Part shown: positions 8,653 through 17,950 of the stretch, in pieces | Layout of the letters: the number at the start of each line of letters is the position of its first letter | Position numbering within the stretch: the first letter of the stretch is position 1 | Source: NZ13-RE01 sp049718665 | GTDB taxonomy: Bacteria; Dictyoglomota; Dictyoglomia; Dictyoglomales; Dictyoglomaceae | Assembly (NCBI GenBank): GCA_049718665.1 | Contig: JBNARO010000012.1 | Location: 1-52,416 of the forward strand | Direction of reading: 5' to 3' | Length of the DNA stretch: 52,416 bases | Notes under the pieces: model-generated | What the model was told of the DNA's origin: nothing | What the model saw: only the letters and a program-made list of their open reading frames with translations | Databases searched by the model: none | Made by a program: the position numbers and the translations under genes

Positions 8653-10406
8653 TTCTCAATACCTCTTTCCATAGAGTAGAATAAACCAGCTAAATAATCT
8701 TTATTTATTTTATTTAATTTTTTGAGAGATAGATGAAAGAGAATCTCTTGAGAAAACCATATAGTTTTAAAAGGATCAAAAAGATTAAGATATATATAGA
8801 AAGATTTGCTTTTCAAGTTCTTAAATAGGAAAAATTTCTCTTCACAAGGTTCTTCTTTGGAAAAAATCCAATATATTTTATCTCTTATAGGAATTATTTT
8901 AAAAGTCTCAGATATATATAAAGTTAATTCATTTTCATCTTTTATTTCAAAAACATTAATAGATACTTTTTCCTTATAAAAATCATAAATATACTTTTTT
9001 AATTTCTCTCCCTCTTCTTGAGAAAAGAAAGGAGAGATTAAGAGATATGGTGATTTGAAGTCAGAAAGGGGAATAGTGCTAACATATATAAAACCTTTAT
9101 GAGGAATTTTAGGAAGATCTCTTACAGAAGTTATTCCTACAATCTCTACCTTATCAAGAATTTTTTTAATCTTTTCTGCTAAGATATTTGCAGTTAAAAC
9201 TCCTGATGGGCATATTACAATAATTTTCTTCTTTTTAGCTAATTTTTCTAAAATTCTAACTAAATGTAAAGTAATATAACCCTTTTCCTCCTCTGGAATG
9301 TTAATATTTAATCTTTGTGATAATAGTTCTGATAATTCTGAAGAAATGTGATACAAAATAGGATAATTTCTTTTTATTTTCTCCAACATAGGATTATGTA
9401 TAGTAATATCATTCCTGATTTTAAAGATAGCATTCTGTAAGTGGAAGAGAAATAATTTTAAAGTATTATTTCTAAAAGAATAAGAACTGAAAATCTCTTT
9501 TTCTAAAATATTTTTCAATTTTTTATCTTCTTTAAGAAGAGATTTTCCCGATTCCAATTCGGAAGAAAAAATATATAAATTTAAAAACCTTCGCTCTTCT
9601 TCACAAAAGTTTATCTTATAAAAATCTTCAAGAATTTTATATGGGGGAGAAAGATCAAAATCCTCTAAGTTAATTGTTTCTATCCTAAATCTCTGTATTA
9701 TTCTATTAACTGTTATTCCTGTTATTAATAATAATTGGAGAAAGCTATCATCAGTAAATTTTATGTCCCATTGCCTTTCTATCTCATTAAAGAAATTGAT
9801 AGCTCCCAAAAAGGAAATAGGAAAAACTTCTCCCCACGGCGGAGGAACTTTATAGCTTGATAATACTTCATTTAATAATTTCCCTTTCTCTTCCTCAGAT
9901 AAATTTTCTAAAATTAAATCCAAAAGAGCTTGTCTTTTAAATCTTTCTTCTCCTTCCACCTTAATTCCATAATGAGGCTTTGCTATTATAGAAAGATTAT
10001 GTTTTATTATCCACTTTTTAACTTCCTTAAAGTCCTTAATAACTGTGGGATGACTGACCTTAAACTTTTCTTCCCAATTTTCTAAGGTTATTTTTTCATG
10101 AGAAAGGAGAAGATCAAGAACCATAAGTCTTTGCCTTTCTTTAATAGATATTTTCTCCTGCAGGCTGATTATAGAAAAAATTTCATTATATGATTTCCCA
10201 CTAAAATTTGTTAGGCATACTCCTTTATAAGGAATAGTTTTTAACTCAATACCATAAGGATATAGATAATCTTCAAGATTTCTCAATTCTCTCCTAATAG
10301 TAGATAAACTATATCTTGTCTTCTCAGCAATCTCTTCTACCTTTATAGGCTGAGACGATTCTAAAAGTAGCTTTAAAATTTTTTCTTTTCTATCACGCTT
10401 CCCCAT
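8649..10406 (-). CDS. PRD-containing transcriptional regulator (BglG/MtlR-like)
   Basis: A 585-residue regulator. Two N-terminal helix-turn-helix units (about 5-60, with YSLSTIRRELRNL, and about 85-145, with VSHPTVIKDFKEV) indicate a DNA-binding activator, not an RNA antiterminator. Two PTS-regulation domains follow at about 165-270 and 285-385. The second keeps its histidine in GYITLHLVR; the first has Thr-Gly at the corresponding place in LLLITGITVNRI. A IIB-like domain begins near 395 with Cys399 in IVICPSGVLTAN, and a short C-terminal region resembles the end of such regulators. It is probably phosphorylated by HPr or IIB and controls this operon. It overlaps the HPr gene by 14 bp. Confidence 0.85.
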   Translation of the reverse strand: MGKRDRKEKILKLLLESSQPIKVEEIAEKTRYSLSTIRRELRNLEDYLYPYGIELKTIPYKGVCLTNFSGKSYNEIFSIISLQEKISIKERQRLMVLDLLLSHEKITLENWEEKFKVSHPTVIKDFKEVKKWIIKHNLSIIAKPHYGIKVEGEERFKRQALLDLILENLSEEEKGKLLNEVLSSYKVPPPWGEVFPISFLGAINFFNEIERQWDIKFTDDSFLQLLLITGITVNRIIQRFRIETINLEDFDLSPPYKILEDFYKINFCEEERRFLNLYIFSSELESGKSLLKEDKKLKNILEKEIFSSYSFRNNTLKLFLFHLQNAIFKIRNDITIHNPMLEKIKRNYPILYHISSELSELLSQRLNINIPEEEKGYITLHLVRILEKLAKKKKIIVICPSGVLTANILAEKIKKILDKVEIVGITSVRDLPKIPHKGFIYVSTIPLSDFKSPYLLISPFFSQEEGEKLKKYIYDFYKEKVSINVFEIKDENELTLYISETFKIIPIRDKIYWIFSKEEPCEEKFFLFKNLKSKSFYIYLNLFDPFKTIWFSQEILFHLSLKKLNKINKDYLAGLFYSMERGIEK

Positions 10407-10671
10407 TCTCTTCTCCTAAACCTGACTCTATAAGTTCAGAAAGAGTCTTTAAAGCTTCATCCTCATCCTCACCTTCTGCTTCTATTATGACTTTAGTTCC
10501 TTGATTTGCTCCCAATGTTAGAACTTTTAAGATACTTTTTGCGTCAGCCTCTTTTCCATTAGCTTTTAGGGTTATCTTACTCTTAAATTTATTAGCAGAC
10601 TGGACAAAAATAGCAGCAGGACGAGCATGTAAACCTGTTTTATTTTTTAAAACTACCTCCTTTACTTTCAT
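10393..10671 (-). CDS. ptsH: phosphocarrier protein HPr
   Basis: A 92-residue HPr with the phosphoacceptor His15 in NKTGLHARPAA and a regulatory Ser46 in ADAKSILKVL, the serine position used by HPr kinase in low-GC Gram-positives. It relays phosphate from enzyme I to IIA, and probably to the PRD regulator. It is the first gene of the PTS operon, has a purine-rich ribosome site, and overlaps the downstream regulator gene by 14 bp. The C-terminus is slightly long and acidic (ESGLGEENGEA). Confidence 0.95.
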   Translation of the reverse strand: MKVKEVVLKNKTGLHARPAAIFVQSANKFKSKITLKANGKEADAKSILKVLTLGANQGTKVIIEAEGEDEDEALKTLSELIESGLGEENGEA

Positions 10672-10695
10672 CTTCTCTTCTCCCTTCTTATTGTA

Positions 10696-10724
10696 ATAAA
10701 AACAGGTTTTAAAAGAGTTTTCAA
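10696..10724 (-). promoter_or_regulatory. possible promoter of the PTS operon
   Basis: On the minus strand TTGAAA (10719-10724) is followed 17 bp later by TTTTAT (10696-10701), about 25 bp before the HPr start codon. The -10 box is weak and the surroundings are A/T-rich, so this is tentative. Confidence 0.3.
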
Positions 10725-10805
10725 TAAAAGCTAAAATCTTTTTTGTGTAAATTTTTATGCCAAAATTTAACTAATTCTGAAGGAAGAAGGTTTAGATAAA
10801 ATTAA

Positions 10806-10831
10806 AAAGGCTGGGATTATTCCCAGCCTTT
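10806..10831 (-). terminator. Rho-independent terminator of the Opp/Dpp operon
   Basis: An 11-bp perfect stem (10806-10816 with 10821-10831, loop of four) overlaps the stop codon of the last ABC gene. On the minus-strand transcript it is followed by TTTTTAATTTT. It separates this operon from the PTS operon downstream. Confidence 0.88.
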
Positions 10832-11648
10832 AAACTTTAACTTTTTCCAAATCTTCCCACTTCTTGTATAGAGTAGGAATACTTCCAATTAATCTCTTTG
10901 TATATTCATGCTTAGGATGAGATATGATTTCCTCCGGTGTTCCTTCTTCTATAATCTCTCCTAAATACATTATAAGAATCCTATCAGAGATATAGTATGC
11001 TAAACCCATATCATGAGTTATAAATAATATAGAAGTATTTTGAACTTTTCTTAACTTTTCAAAAAGTTTTATAATCCCACCACGAGTTGATGCATCAATC
11101 ATGGAAACTGGCTCATCTGCTATTATCAATTTAGGCATTAATAACCAACAGCGAGCAATCATAATTCTTTGTTTTTCTCCACCAGAAAGTTGATGAGGAT
11201 ATTTTCCAAGGATAGTTTTTGGATCTAAGCCTACATTCCTTAGTGCTTCTTCCATTAATTCTTTGGCTTTAGAACTTGCAGGATCAAATCCTATAAGCTT
11301 TATAGCCTGATGAAGGACCCTATCAATGAGATAGAATGGGTTATAACTGGCAAAGGGGTCTTGGAATACCGCATGAACTTTTCTTCTAAGTTCCCTTATG
11401 CTTTCTATATTGGAAAAATAATCTTGGAGTCTTTTCCCTTCAATCAAAATTTCACCTGAAGTAGGCTTTACCAAACCTAATATAATCTTTGCAGTGGTAG
11501 TTTTGCCAGATCCACTTTCTCCAACTAAGGATACTATCTCTCCCTCTTCCATATTGAAGGAAACATTTTTAACAGCATGAATATACTTTTTCCTAAGAAA
11601 ACCTGTCTCATAAATCTTATTTAAATTCTTTACTTCTAATAGTGTCAT
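10830..11648 (-). CDS. Opp/Dpp-type ABC importer ATPase, second subunit (DppF-like)
   Basis: A 272-residue ATPase with Walker A (GESGSGKTT) near residue 45, the signature LSGGEKQRI, Walker B LIIADEP and the switch histidine in LFITHDMG. It pairs with the preceding ATPase to power import. The C-terminal oligopeptide/dipeptide (HPY-type) extension of most Opp ATPases is missing here, making it shorter than its partner. It is last in a five-gene operon, 6 bp after the DppD-like gene. In thermophiles such systems import sugars as often as peptides, so the substrate is open. Confidence 0.9.
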   Translation of the reverse strand: MTLLEVKNLNKIYETGFLRKKYIHAVKNVSFNMEEGEIVSLVGESGSGKTTTAKIILGLVKPTSGEILIEGKRLQDYFSNIESIRELRRKVHAVFQDPFASYNPFYLIDRVLHQAIKLIGFDPASSKAKELMEEALRNVGLDPKTILGKYPHQLSGGEKQRIMIARCWLLMPKLIIADEPVSMIDASTRGGIIKLFEKLRKVQNTSILFITHDMGLAYYISDRILIMYLGEIIEEGTPEEIISHPKHEYTKRLIGSIPTLYKKWEDLEKVKV

Positions 11649-11654
11649 TTTTTA

Positions 11655-12641
11655 TCACCTCTTCTCATATAAAAAACAGGCAACTTTTCTCTGATTTATC
11701 GTTTTTAGTAAAGGCTCCTCTTGGCTACATATTTCCATTCTATTGGGACAGCGAGGATGGAATCTACATCCTGATGGAGGATTCATTAAATTTGGAGGTG
11801 TTCCTGGAATATGAGTAATTCCTCTCTTTTTTACTTCGGGTTCTGGTGTAACTACAGAATAAAGAAGTCCTCTTGTATAAGGATGTAGAGGTTCATTTAT
11901 TATCTCATCTATGGTTCCTTCTTCCATAATTTTCCCTGCATACATTACTACCATTCTATCAGCGATTTGTCTTACAGTAGCTATATCATGAGTTATGAAT
12001 ACAATGCTTTTTACTATTTTCCTGTCTTTAAGATCTTTAATAGTCTTTAGTACCATTTTTTGAGTTGCTACATCTAAGGCGGAGGTTGGTTCATCTGCTA
12101 TAAGAAGTCTTGGATTAAGTAGAGTTGCTACTGCAATTACCGCTCTCTGTTTCATTCCACCAGAAAGCTCAAAGGGATATCTATTTATAACATCTTTTGA
12201 TATTCCTATCTCCTCAAATCTATTCATAGCTTTTTTAATTACTTCTTCTTCATTTATCTCATCAAAATGAGATTTTATTACATCTAATATGTAACTTCTA
12301 ATTCTTTTTGTGGGCATGAGGGCATTCATTGCGGATTGAGGAATGATAGAAGTCTCTTTCCCCCAGACTTTTTTCTGGAGTTCTTCTCTACTCATAGATG
12401 TTAAATCTATTTCATTCCCATTGGAATATAATTTAACCTCTCCCCCTATAAAAGTTAATGGTCTTTTTATGCTCATAAGCATTACATTAGTTAAAGTAGA
12501 TTTTCCAGACCCACTTTCTCCTACTATACCCAATATCTCATCTCTTATTTCCAAGGATACCCCATCTACTGCTTTTACAAAGTTTTTCTCAATAGTATAA
12601 TAAGCTTTCACATCTAATAGTTTTAAAATTGCTTCGCCCAT
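11655..12641 (-). CDS. Opp/Dpp-type ABC importer ATPase, first subunit (DppD-like)
   Basis: A 328-residue ATPase with Walker A (GESGSGKST), signature LSGGMKQRA, Walker B LLIADEP and the switch histidine in FITHDIA. The C-terminal HPY-type domain is present: HIPGTPPNLMNPP, then the cysteine cluster CRFHPRCPNRMEIC and a last cysteine in VACF. Cysteines in this region bind an iron-sulfur cluster in some dipeptide ATPases; here only the pattern is visible. It lies 4 bp after the DppC-like permease gene. Confidence 0.92.
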   Translation of the reverse strand: MGEAILKLLDVKAYYTIEKNFVKAVDGVSLEIRDEILGIVGESGSGKSTLTNVMLMSIKRPLTFIGGEVKLYSNGNEIDLTSMSREELQKKVWGKETSIIPQSAMNALMPTKRIRSYILDVIKSHFDEINEEEVIKKAMNRFEEIGISKDVINRYPFELSGGMKQRAVIAVATLLNPRLLIADEPTSALDVATQKMVLKTIKDLKDRKIVKSIVFITHDIATVRQIADRMVVMYAGKIMEEGTIDEIINEPLHPYTRGLLYSVVTPEPEVKKRGITHIPGTPPNLMNPPSGCRFHPRCPNRMEICSQEEPLLKTINQRKVACFLYEKR

Positions 12642-12645
12642 TTTT

Positions 12646-13488
12646 TCACCTCTCTCTCAGCCTTGGATTAAATACTTCGTCCATCGTTGTAGTTACAATT
12701 AAAAGGGAGGAAGTTAATGCAACAATTATAACTCCTGGGGGAATAAACCACCACCATAAACCTCTCCTTACCGCTTCCATTAAAACTGCCCACTGAAGGA
12801 TTAGTCCTAAGGATACTCCAGAGGTAGGACCTAATCCAATTAAACTTAATCCAGCTTCTCCTAAAATTCCGCCATTTATAAACAAGATAAATGCCATAAG
12901 GGCATAGGTGGCAATTCCAGGAAGAAGATCTTCAAAAGCAAGTTGTACATCAGTATATCCAGCAAGACGAGATAAATAAACATATTCTCTATTGATTAAA
13001 GAAAGAAGCTGTGCCCTAATGGCTCGAGCAAACCATGGCCATCCTAAAACTCCTAAAAGGATTGCTACTACTTCTGCACTCCTAACTCTTAAATACGTAG
13101 CTACTAATATTGCTAAAAGGATGTTAGGTATGGTTAAAACTACATTAGTAAAAGACATTAAAATATCGTCTACTACCCCACCTTTTACTGCGGAAATGGA
13201 ACCAATAAGAAGTCCAATAGTCATTGCTATTACTGCAGTTAAGAAACCAATGTAAAGGGAGGTTCTTATTCCATTTAAAAGTTTTGCCAAAAGGTCCCCT
13301 CCGTAGGTATCTGTTCCCAAAGGGAATTCCTTAGAAGGAGGAGATTCCATGGCTCCCGCAAAGGCTGTAGGATCTTTAGGATAAAAAAAAGGTCCTAAAA
13401 TACCCATAAGAACTATAATAAGAAAAATAGAAATTCCTGTAATAAACTTTTTATTTCTTAATAATGGTTCAAAAATAGTTCCAAACAT
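12646..13488 (-). CDS. Opp/Dpp-type ABC importer permease (DppC-like)
   Basis: A 280-residue permease with an N-terminal transmembrane helix, the short FPLGTDTYGGDLLAKLL motif characteristic of DppC/OppC proteins, five further hydrophobic segments, and an EAA-type loop that contacts the ATPase (REYVYLSRLAGYTD). It pairs with the DppB-like permease, whose stop lies 2 bp before this start. Confidence 0.9.
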   Translation of the reverse strand: MFGTIFEPLLRNKKFITGISIFLIIVLMGILGPFFYPKDPTAFAGAMESPPSKEFPLGTDTYGGDLLAKLLNGIRTSLYIGFLTAVIAMTIGLLIGSISAVKGGVVDDILMSFTNVVLTIPNILLAILVATYLRVRSAEVVAILLGVLGWPWFARAIRAQLLSLINREYVYLSRLAGYTDVQLAFEDLLPGIATYALMAFILFINGGILGEAGLSLIGLGPTSGVSLGLILQWAVLMEAVRRGLWWWFIPPGVIIVALTSSLLIVTTTMDEVFNPRLRER

Positions 13489-13490
13489 TT

Positions 13491-14519
13491 TTAACTCTCT
13501 CCTTGTCCTAATCTAATTCTTGGGTCTATTATAGCATAGACAAAATCTACAAGAAAATTAGCGAGATATATAGACGCAATTAAAATTACAAATATTCCCT
13601 GAATCAAAGGATAATCTAAGGTACTTAAAGCTCTAAAGAGTAGATATCCTGTTCCAGGATAATTAAAAATAATCTCAGTGATAAGCGCACCACCAAGGGC
13701 ACCGCCAAGGCTTAATGCAAGTCCTGTGACTTGAGGAAGAAGAGAATTTCTAAATACATATCTAAAAATTGTATTACTTTTTACTCCTAAATGCTCACTA
13801 AAACTTACATAGTCCGCATCCAATTCATTTACTACTAACATTCTTGTCCCAATTGCCCATCCTCCAATGGCAGAAATTATTATAGATAGGGATGGAAGAA
13901 TATAATGAGAAAGAACATCTAATATAAACTTAAAACTAAAACTGGGGATAGTTCCTTGAGTATATCCTCCTTGTCCTGGGAAAATAGGAATTTTTACTGT
14001 GAAAATGTATATAAGAAGCATACCAAGCCAATAATAAGGAATTTGTCCTACTATTAGAGAGGTATTTAAAGCAATTTTATCTACCAATGATCCCCTTCTG
14101 TATCCTGCAAAAGCTCCAAGAGTATTTCCAATTATCCATGCAATAAGAATAGAGGGAATAAGAAGAGCTAAGGTCCAAGGAATAACAGGTATAATTAAGT
14201 CAAGAGTTTTCTTGGGATAGGAAGAAATAGAAGTTCCTAAATCCCCTCTTAAAGCTTTTGATATGAATTCAAAATATTGAACAATTACAGGTTTTCCAAG
14301 CCCAAATTCCTCCATCAATGTTTTTTCTACACTTCTTATATACTCTGGGTTAACTTGAGCTTGTTGAGAAATTCTGCCTAAGAGGCTTGCTAATGGATTT
14401 CCAGGAATTGCGCGAGGAAGAATAAAAACTATAGATAATGCAATAAAGTAAGTAATTAAAAGAAAGAGAAATCTTCTTCCTAAATACTTCAAGAAAGGGT
14501 TTAGTGTATGGTCCCTCAT
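13491..14519 (-). CDS. Opp/Dpp-type ABC importer permease (DppB-like)
   Basis: A 342-residue permease with a first transmembrane helix at about 13-35, the N-terminal LPRAIPGNPL motif typical of DppB, several central helices, and the EAA-like loop NELDADYVSFSEHLGV. It forms the channel with the DppC-like subunit. It starts 26 bp after the binding-protein stop and is preceded by a TAAGGAGGATT ribosome site. Confidence 0.9.
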   Translation of the reverse strand: MRDHTLNPFLKYLGRRFLFLLITYFIALSIVFILPRAIPGNPLASLLGRISQQAQVNPEYIRSVEKTLMEEFGLGKPVIVQYFEFISKALRGDLGTSISSYPKKTLDLIIPVIPWTLALLIPSILIAWIIGNTLGAFAGYRRGSLVDKIALNTSLIVGQIPYYWLGMLLIYIFTVKIPIFPGQGGYTQGTIPSFSFKFILDVLSHYILPSLSIIISAIGGWAIGTRMLVVNELDADYVSFSEHLGVKSNTIFRYVFRNSLLPQVTGLALSLGGALGGALITEIIFNYPGTGYLLFRALSTLDYPLIQGIFVILIASIYLANFLVDFVYAIIDPRIRLGQGES

Positions 14520-14545
14520 TTCTAAATCCTCCTTACTTCAAATTT

Positions 14546-16402
14546 TTATTTAGTTTTTGCTTTCATTAAGTCATTCCAAATGAGAGAAGTGGGAATTAAA
14601 ATTCCGCCCTTATCCACTGGTGCAAGCCATTTTGGTACTATAGGAGTTTCACCTTTCTTTGCAATACCAAAGAGGACAGGAAGGCTATTTGTAGACCAAA
14701 CTGAAGCTGGATACCACCATGGATTTTCCTCTCTTGGCCAACCTACCCACTTACTCTCATTGAATTCATACCAATGAGCTCCATAGAATAGTGGAATTGC
14801 AGGGAGATCTCTTTGGAGAATTCTTTGGAGTTTAAATATTAATGCCTTTCTTCTTGCAGTATCTAAGGTTGCAGGAATTCCATCTAAGAGTTTTAAGACT
14901 TCTGAATTATTATATCTTTCCCAATTCCCAGCCCAAGAACTTTGTCCGAAGGGGAGGGTTAATCTTATATCTGTAACAAATCTATAAGTATTCCATGGAT
15001 GGTCATAACCAGGACCTGCATCCCAAGAAATGATAAAATCAAAGTTTCCTGTGGTCATTCTCTCTGCCCATACTGAAAAATCTGGAAATTCTGTCTTAAC
15101 ATCTATTCCAATCTCTCTTAAATTCTTTGCTATCATTTCACACATCATCATCCAATCGGTCCATCCATAGGGAACAGAGATTGTATATCCCCCAAGTTTC
15201 TTTCCATCTGGAGTTATTCTTATTCCATCTGGTCCTCTCTTATATCCCGCTTTATCTAATATACTATTTGCCTTCTTTAAATCTGTTGGAACTTTTCCAT
15301 CTTTAGTTCCCCATAGATACTTAGCATACTCATAGTCTATCCATTGCTTGTAGATTTCAAAGACATCTATTACAAAGGATGGATGGGCTTGAGGGCTATA
15401 TCCAAAATATGCTTTTTCTAACATTTCTTCATAAGGAACTGCATATGCTATAGCTTTCCTTAAGATAGGATCTGCTAATTCCTTATTCTTATAGCTAATA
15501 TATAGGAAAACGACACCATCAGGCATATAATATGGCTTGGATTTAAACCATGTTCTTATTGGTAGTCCTTTCTTCTCCCAGAGCTCATATACTGCTGGAA
15601 TAAAGGTGCCTGCCCAATCTGCGTCTCCTTTTTCAAAAGCAAGGTTTGCACTTGGATTGTCTTTGTATATTACATGAGCAATATATTTAGGTTTTGGAAG
15701 TCCAAATATTTCCTTACCCCACCAATTTTCTATTCTTTCATATATTACATTATTGGCATCAGCAAAATATAATTTATATGGTCCAGATACTACTTGTTTT
15801 GCTGGTTCTCCATTTACAAACTCTCTTACTGCAGTAGTTCCTTTCTTTTCTATATCTTCATAAACATGTTTTGGTACCACGCGTGTCCCAAGGGCATATC
15901 CAATAAAGGAGAAGTAGTTGGGATTTGGGGTCTTTACATTAAATTCTACAGTTTTATCATCTACTGCTTTAACACTAGCAATATAAGTATCCCATCCCGC
16001 TCCGGGTCCTGTGCCTATTTTCTTTGTTAATTCAAAAGTATATACCACATCATAAGCGGTAATTGGCTTCCCATCGCTCCATTTTGCTTCTGGTCTAATT
16101 TTTACTCTTAAAGTAGTTTTATTCACTATTTTATATGTTTCTCCAATAGCGGGAAGCCACATATCTTTTGCATTGCTATAGAAGAATAAAGGTAAGTAGA
16201 GAAGTTCATTTGTTCCAGAGACTGTTGCGGTTCCATAAAGGTTCCATGTTGTAGGTGGGCCCCATTGAGCTCCTATAGCATAAACAGTTTCATCACGAGG
16301 TATGGTAACCTATGCTATGGAGTTTACAGGAAGGAGAAGGGAAAGAAGCACAAAGGCACTCAAAAGAATCACCAAAAAATTTTTGCCCCTTAAATTTTTC
16401 AT
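14546..16402 (-). pseudogene. ABC importer solute-binding protein, interrupted by an in-frame TAG
   Basis: The intact-looking reading frame begins at ATG 16402, behind a GGAGGTGAAGGT ribosome site, and encodes a good signal peptide (MKNLRGKNFLVILLSAF, then LLSLLLPVNSIA). Codon 31 (16312-16310) is TAG, just after the expected cleavage region. The frame then continues without break for 587 residues as a family 5 extracellular binding protein (WSDGKPITAYDVVYTFEL, and a C-terminal half with LQRDLPAIPLFYG). One C-to-T change of a CAG codon would explain it. Restart at ATG 16162 would lose the signal peptide and about 80 residues and has no ribosome site. It could be a real nonsense allele, suppressed amber or sequencing error. 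It heads the ABC operon. Confidence 0.85.
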
Positions 16403-16412
16403 ACCTTCACCT

Positions 16413-16430
16413 CCTAAATATTTTTTTAGG
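16413..16430 (-). promoter_or_regulatory. CCTAAA/TTTAGG palindrome in the binding-protein leader
   Basis: An inverted repeat (CCTAAA, 6-bp spacer, TTTAGG) immediately precedes and partly covers the AGGAGG ribosome site of the solute-binding protein. It lies about 28-45 nt into the predicted transcript, so it could hide the ribosome site in a hairpin or act as a DNA operator. A close sequence match occurs at 48489-48509 before another transport operon. Confidence 0.45.
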
Positions 16431-16464
16431 GGCGTAGGGACCATACACTAAACCCTTGGGTTAA

Positions 16465-16493
16465 ATAATACCATATTGAAACTAATTTGTAAA
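16465..16493 (-). promoter_or_regulatory. promoter of the Opp/Dpp operon
   Basis: On the minus strand TTTACA (16488-16493) and TATTAT (16465-16470) are separated by exactly 17 bp. Transcription would start near 16458, giving a leader of about 56 nt that contains a short ACCC/GGGT repeat and the CCTAAA palindrome. Confidence 0.65.
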
Positions 16494-16534
16494 GAGAAAT
16501 TTAAATTTGAAAATTTCTTCTGACTTAAAAACTC

Positions 16535-16909
16535 CTAAGAGTTTTGCTCCTCTGGAAGCATTTTCTCCTCTAAAAGTTCACTTTTTCCTAAAAATATTCC
16601 TCCTTCTTCAATAGAAAATTTTCCTCCGTGTTTCAGATCTCCCTCTAATCTTCCCGAAGATAATATTTCAATGTTTTCATAAGAAACTACATTCCCCTTA
16701 ATTTTCCCCATAACTGTTAACTTCTGACATTTTATATTCCCTTCTACATAGCCTGTATTTCCTATTATAACTTGCTGTTTTGATTCAATATCTCCAATAA
16801 CTTTTCCATCAATCCTTAAAGATGCCTCTGATATAATTTTCCCTTGGATCTCTACTTTTGGACCTATGATTGTATCCACAATTTCAGGTTTATTCTTTTT
16901 TCCAAACAT
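16535..16909 (-). CDS. bactofilin (polymer-forming cytoskeletal protein)
   Basis: A 124-residue bactofilin. After a short N-terminal tail (MFGKKNKPEI) it shows the repetitive beta-helix pattern of the family: GPKVEIQGKIISEASLRIDGKVIGDIES, then further turns with regular Gly and hydrophobic spacing (GYVEGNIKC, GRLEGDLKHGG). These proteins polymerise without nucleotide and anchor cell-wall enzymes. The gene lies 10 bp after an M23 peptidase gene, the pairing seen in many bacteria where the bactofilin positions a peptidoglycan hydrolase. The start has an AAGGAGGGAACT ribosome site. Confidence 0.9.
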   Translation of the reverse strand: MFGKKNKPEIVDTIIGPKVEIQGKIISEASLRIDGKVIGDIESKQQVIIGNTGYVEGNIKCQKLTVMGKIKGNVVSYENIEILSSGRLEGDLKHGGKFSIEEGGIFLGKSELLEEKMLPEEQNS

Positions 16910-16919
16910 AGTTCCCTCC

Positions 16920-17840
16920 TTATTTTAAATAGCCAATTTTTATAATATCCACATTAAGATAAGGTACAGGATTTACTGCAACACCATTTTTCCTTACTTC
17001 ATAATGAAGATGGGGACCTATACTTGTCCCTGTACTTCCCACTAAACCTATAAGTTGTCCCTTTTTTACATAACTTCCTACTTTTACTCTTATAGAAGAG
17101 AGATGAGCATATGCGGTAGATATTCCTCTTCCATGGTTTATCTCTATTATTTTCCCATAGCCACTCTTCCATCCCGCATAGGTTACAAAGCCATCAGCAG
17201 TGGCATACACAGGGGCACCCCAGAAAGATACTATATCAATACCTTCATGGAAAGCCTTTCTTCTAAATATGGGATGAATTCTCCATCCATAACCAGAGGT
17301 AATAAGTCCAAAAGTAGGCCAGCGGGATGGAGTTACTGCTAAAAGGGATTTTCTTCTATTTATCTCTTTTTCTATATAAGCCAATGCTTCTTCTTTTTCT
17401 TCCAATATTGCTTTCATTTCCAAGATTTTTCTTTGAGTATCAAAAGTTTCTAAGTCTTTATAGGTTTTTAAGTTTAGAGGGGTAGCACTAATTTTTTCTT
17501 TAGGGGTTGGGATTTCCCCTTTTATTCCTAAAATTTGTTTTAGTTTTTTCTCTATATCTTCCAATTCTTTAATTTTTTTTCTTAGATTATCTAACTCTTT
17601 AAGTTGAACTTTTTGTTGCTCAGTTATTTCTTCTAAAACCTCAAGGTGTTTCACTTTTGTAAATTTAGTTGATGATATTTTATATAATACTAAAGATCCT
17701 GTGATAATTCCAACGATAATAACGATAATAACTGCTATGGTGGTTATATGTATCTTATGAGTCCGTAGACGCGAGGAATCATGAGGTATAATCATTAATG
17801 TAAAAAATTTATTCCACCACCTTCTTTTCCTTTTAGCCAT
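16920..17840 (-). CDS. M23-family peptidoglycan endopeptidase, membrane-anchored
   Basis: A 306-residue LytM/M23 protein. A basic start (MAKRKRRWWNK) is followed by a transmembrane helix near residues 32-55, coiled coils at about 65-100 and 135-165, and a C-terminal M23 domain. Zinc ligands are visible in HEGIDIVSFWG and GPHLHYEV, with AYAHLSS carrying the usual catalytic His. It should cut cross-linked peptidoglycan outside the membrane. I chose ATG 17840 over the GTG at 17849 because GAGGTG lies at the right distance from the ATG and overlaps the GTG. Confidence 0.92.
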   Translation of the reverse strand: MAKRKRRWWNKFFTLMIIPHDSSRLRTHKIHITTIAVIIVIIVGIITGSLVLYKISSTKFTKVKHLEVLEEITEQQKVQLKELDNLRKKIKELEDIEKKLKQILGIKGEIPTPKEKISATPLNLKTYKDLETFDTQRKILEMKAILEEKEEALAYIEKEINRRKSLLAVTPSRWPTFGLITSGYGWRIHPIFRRKAFHEGIDIVSFWGAPVYATADGFVTYAGWKSGYGKIIEINHGRGISTAYAHLSSIRVKVGSYVKKGQLIGLVGSTGTSIGPHLHYEVRKNGVAVNPVPYLNVDIIKIGYLK

Positions 17841-17950
17841 GAGCTCCACCTCATTTGTTAATAAAAAATAAAAAATAACTTTAAAAACTATATAAAATTA
17901 TAACAAAACTTTAACAAAAAGTCAAGAAGCAGGATTTTACCTTGTTTAGA

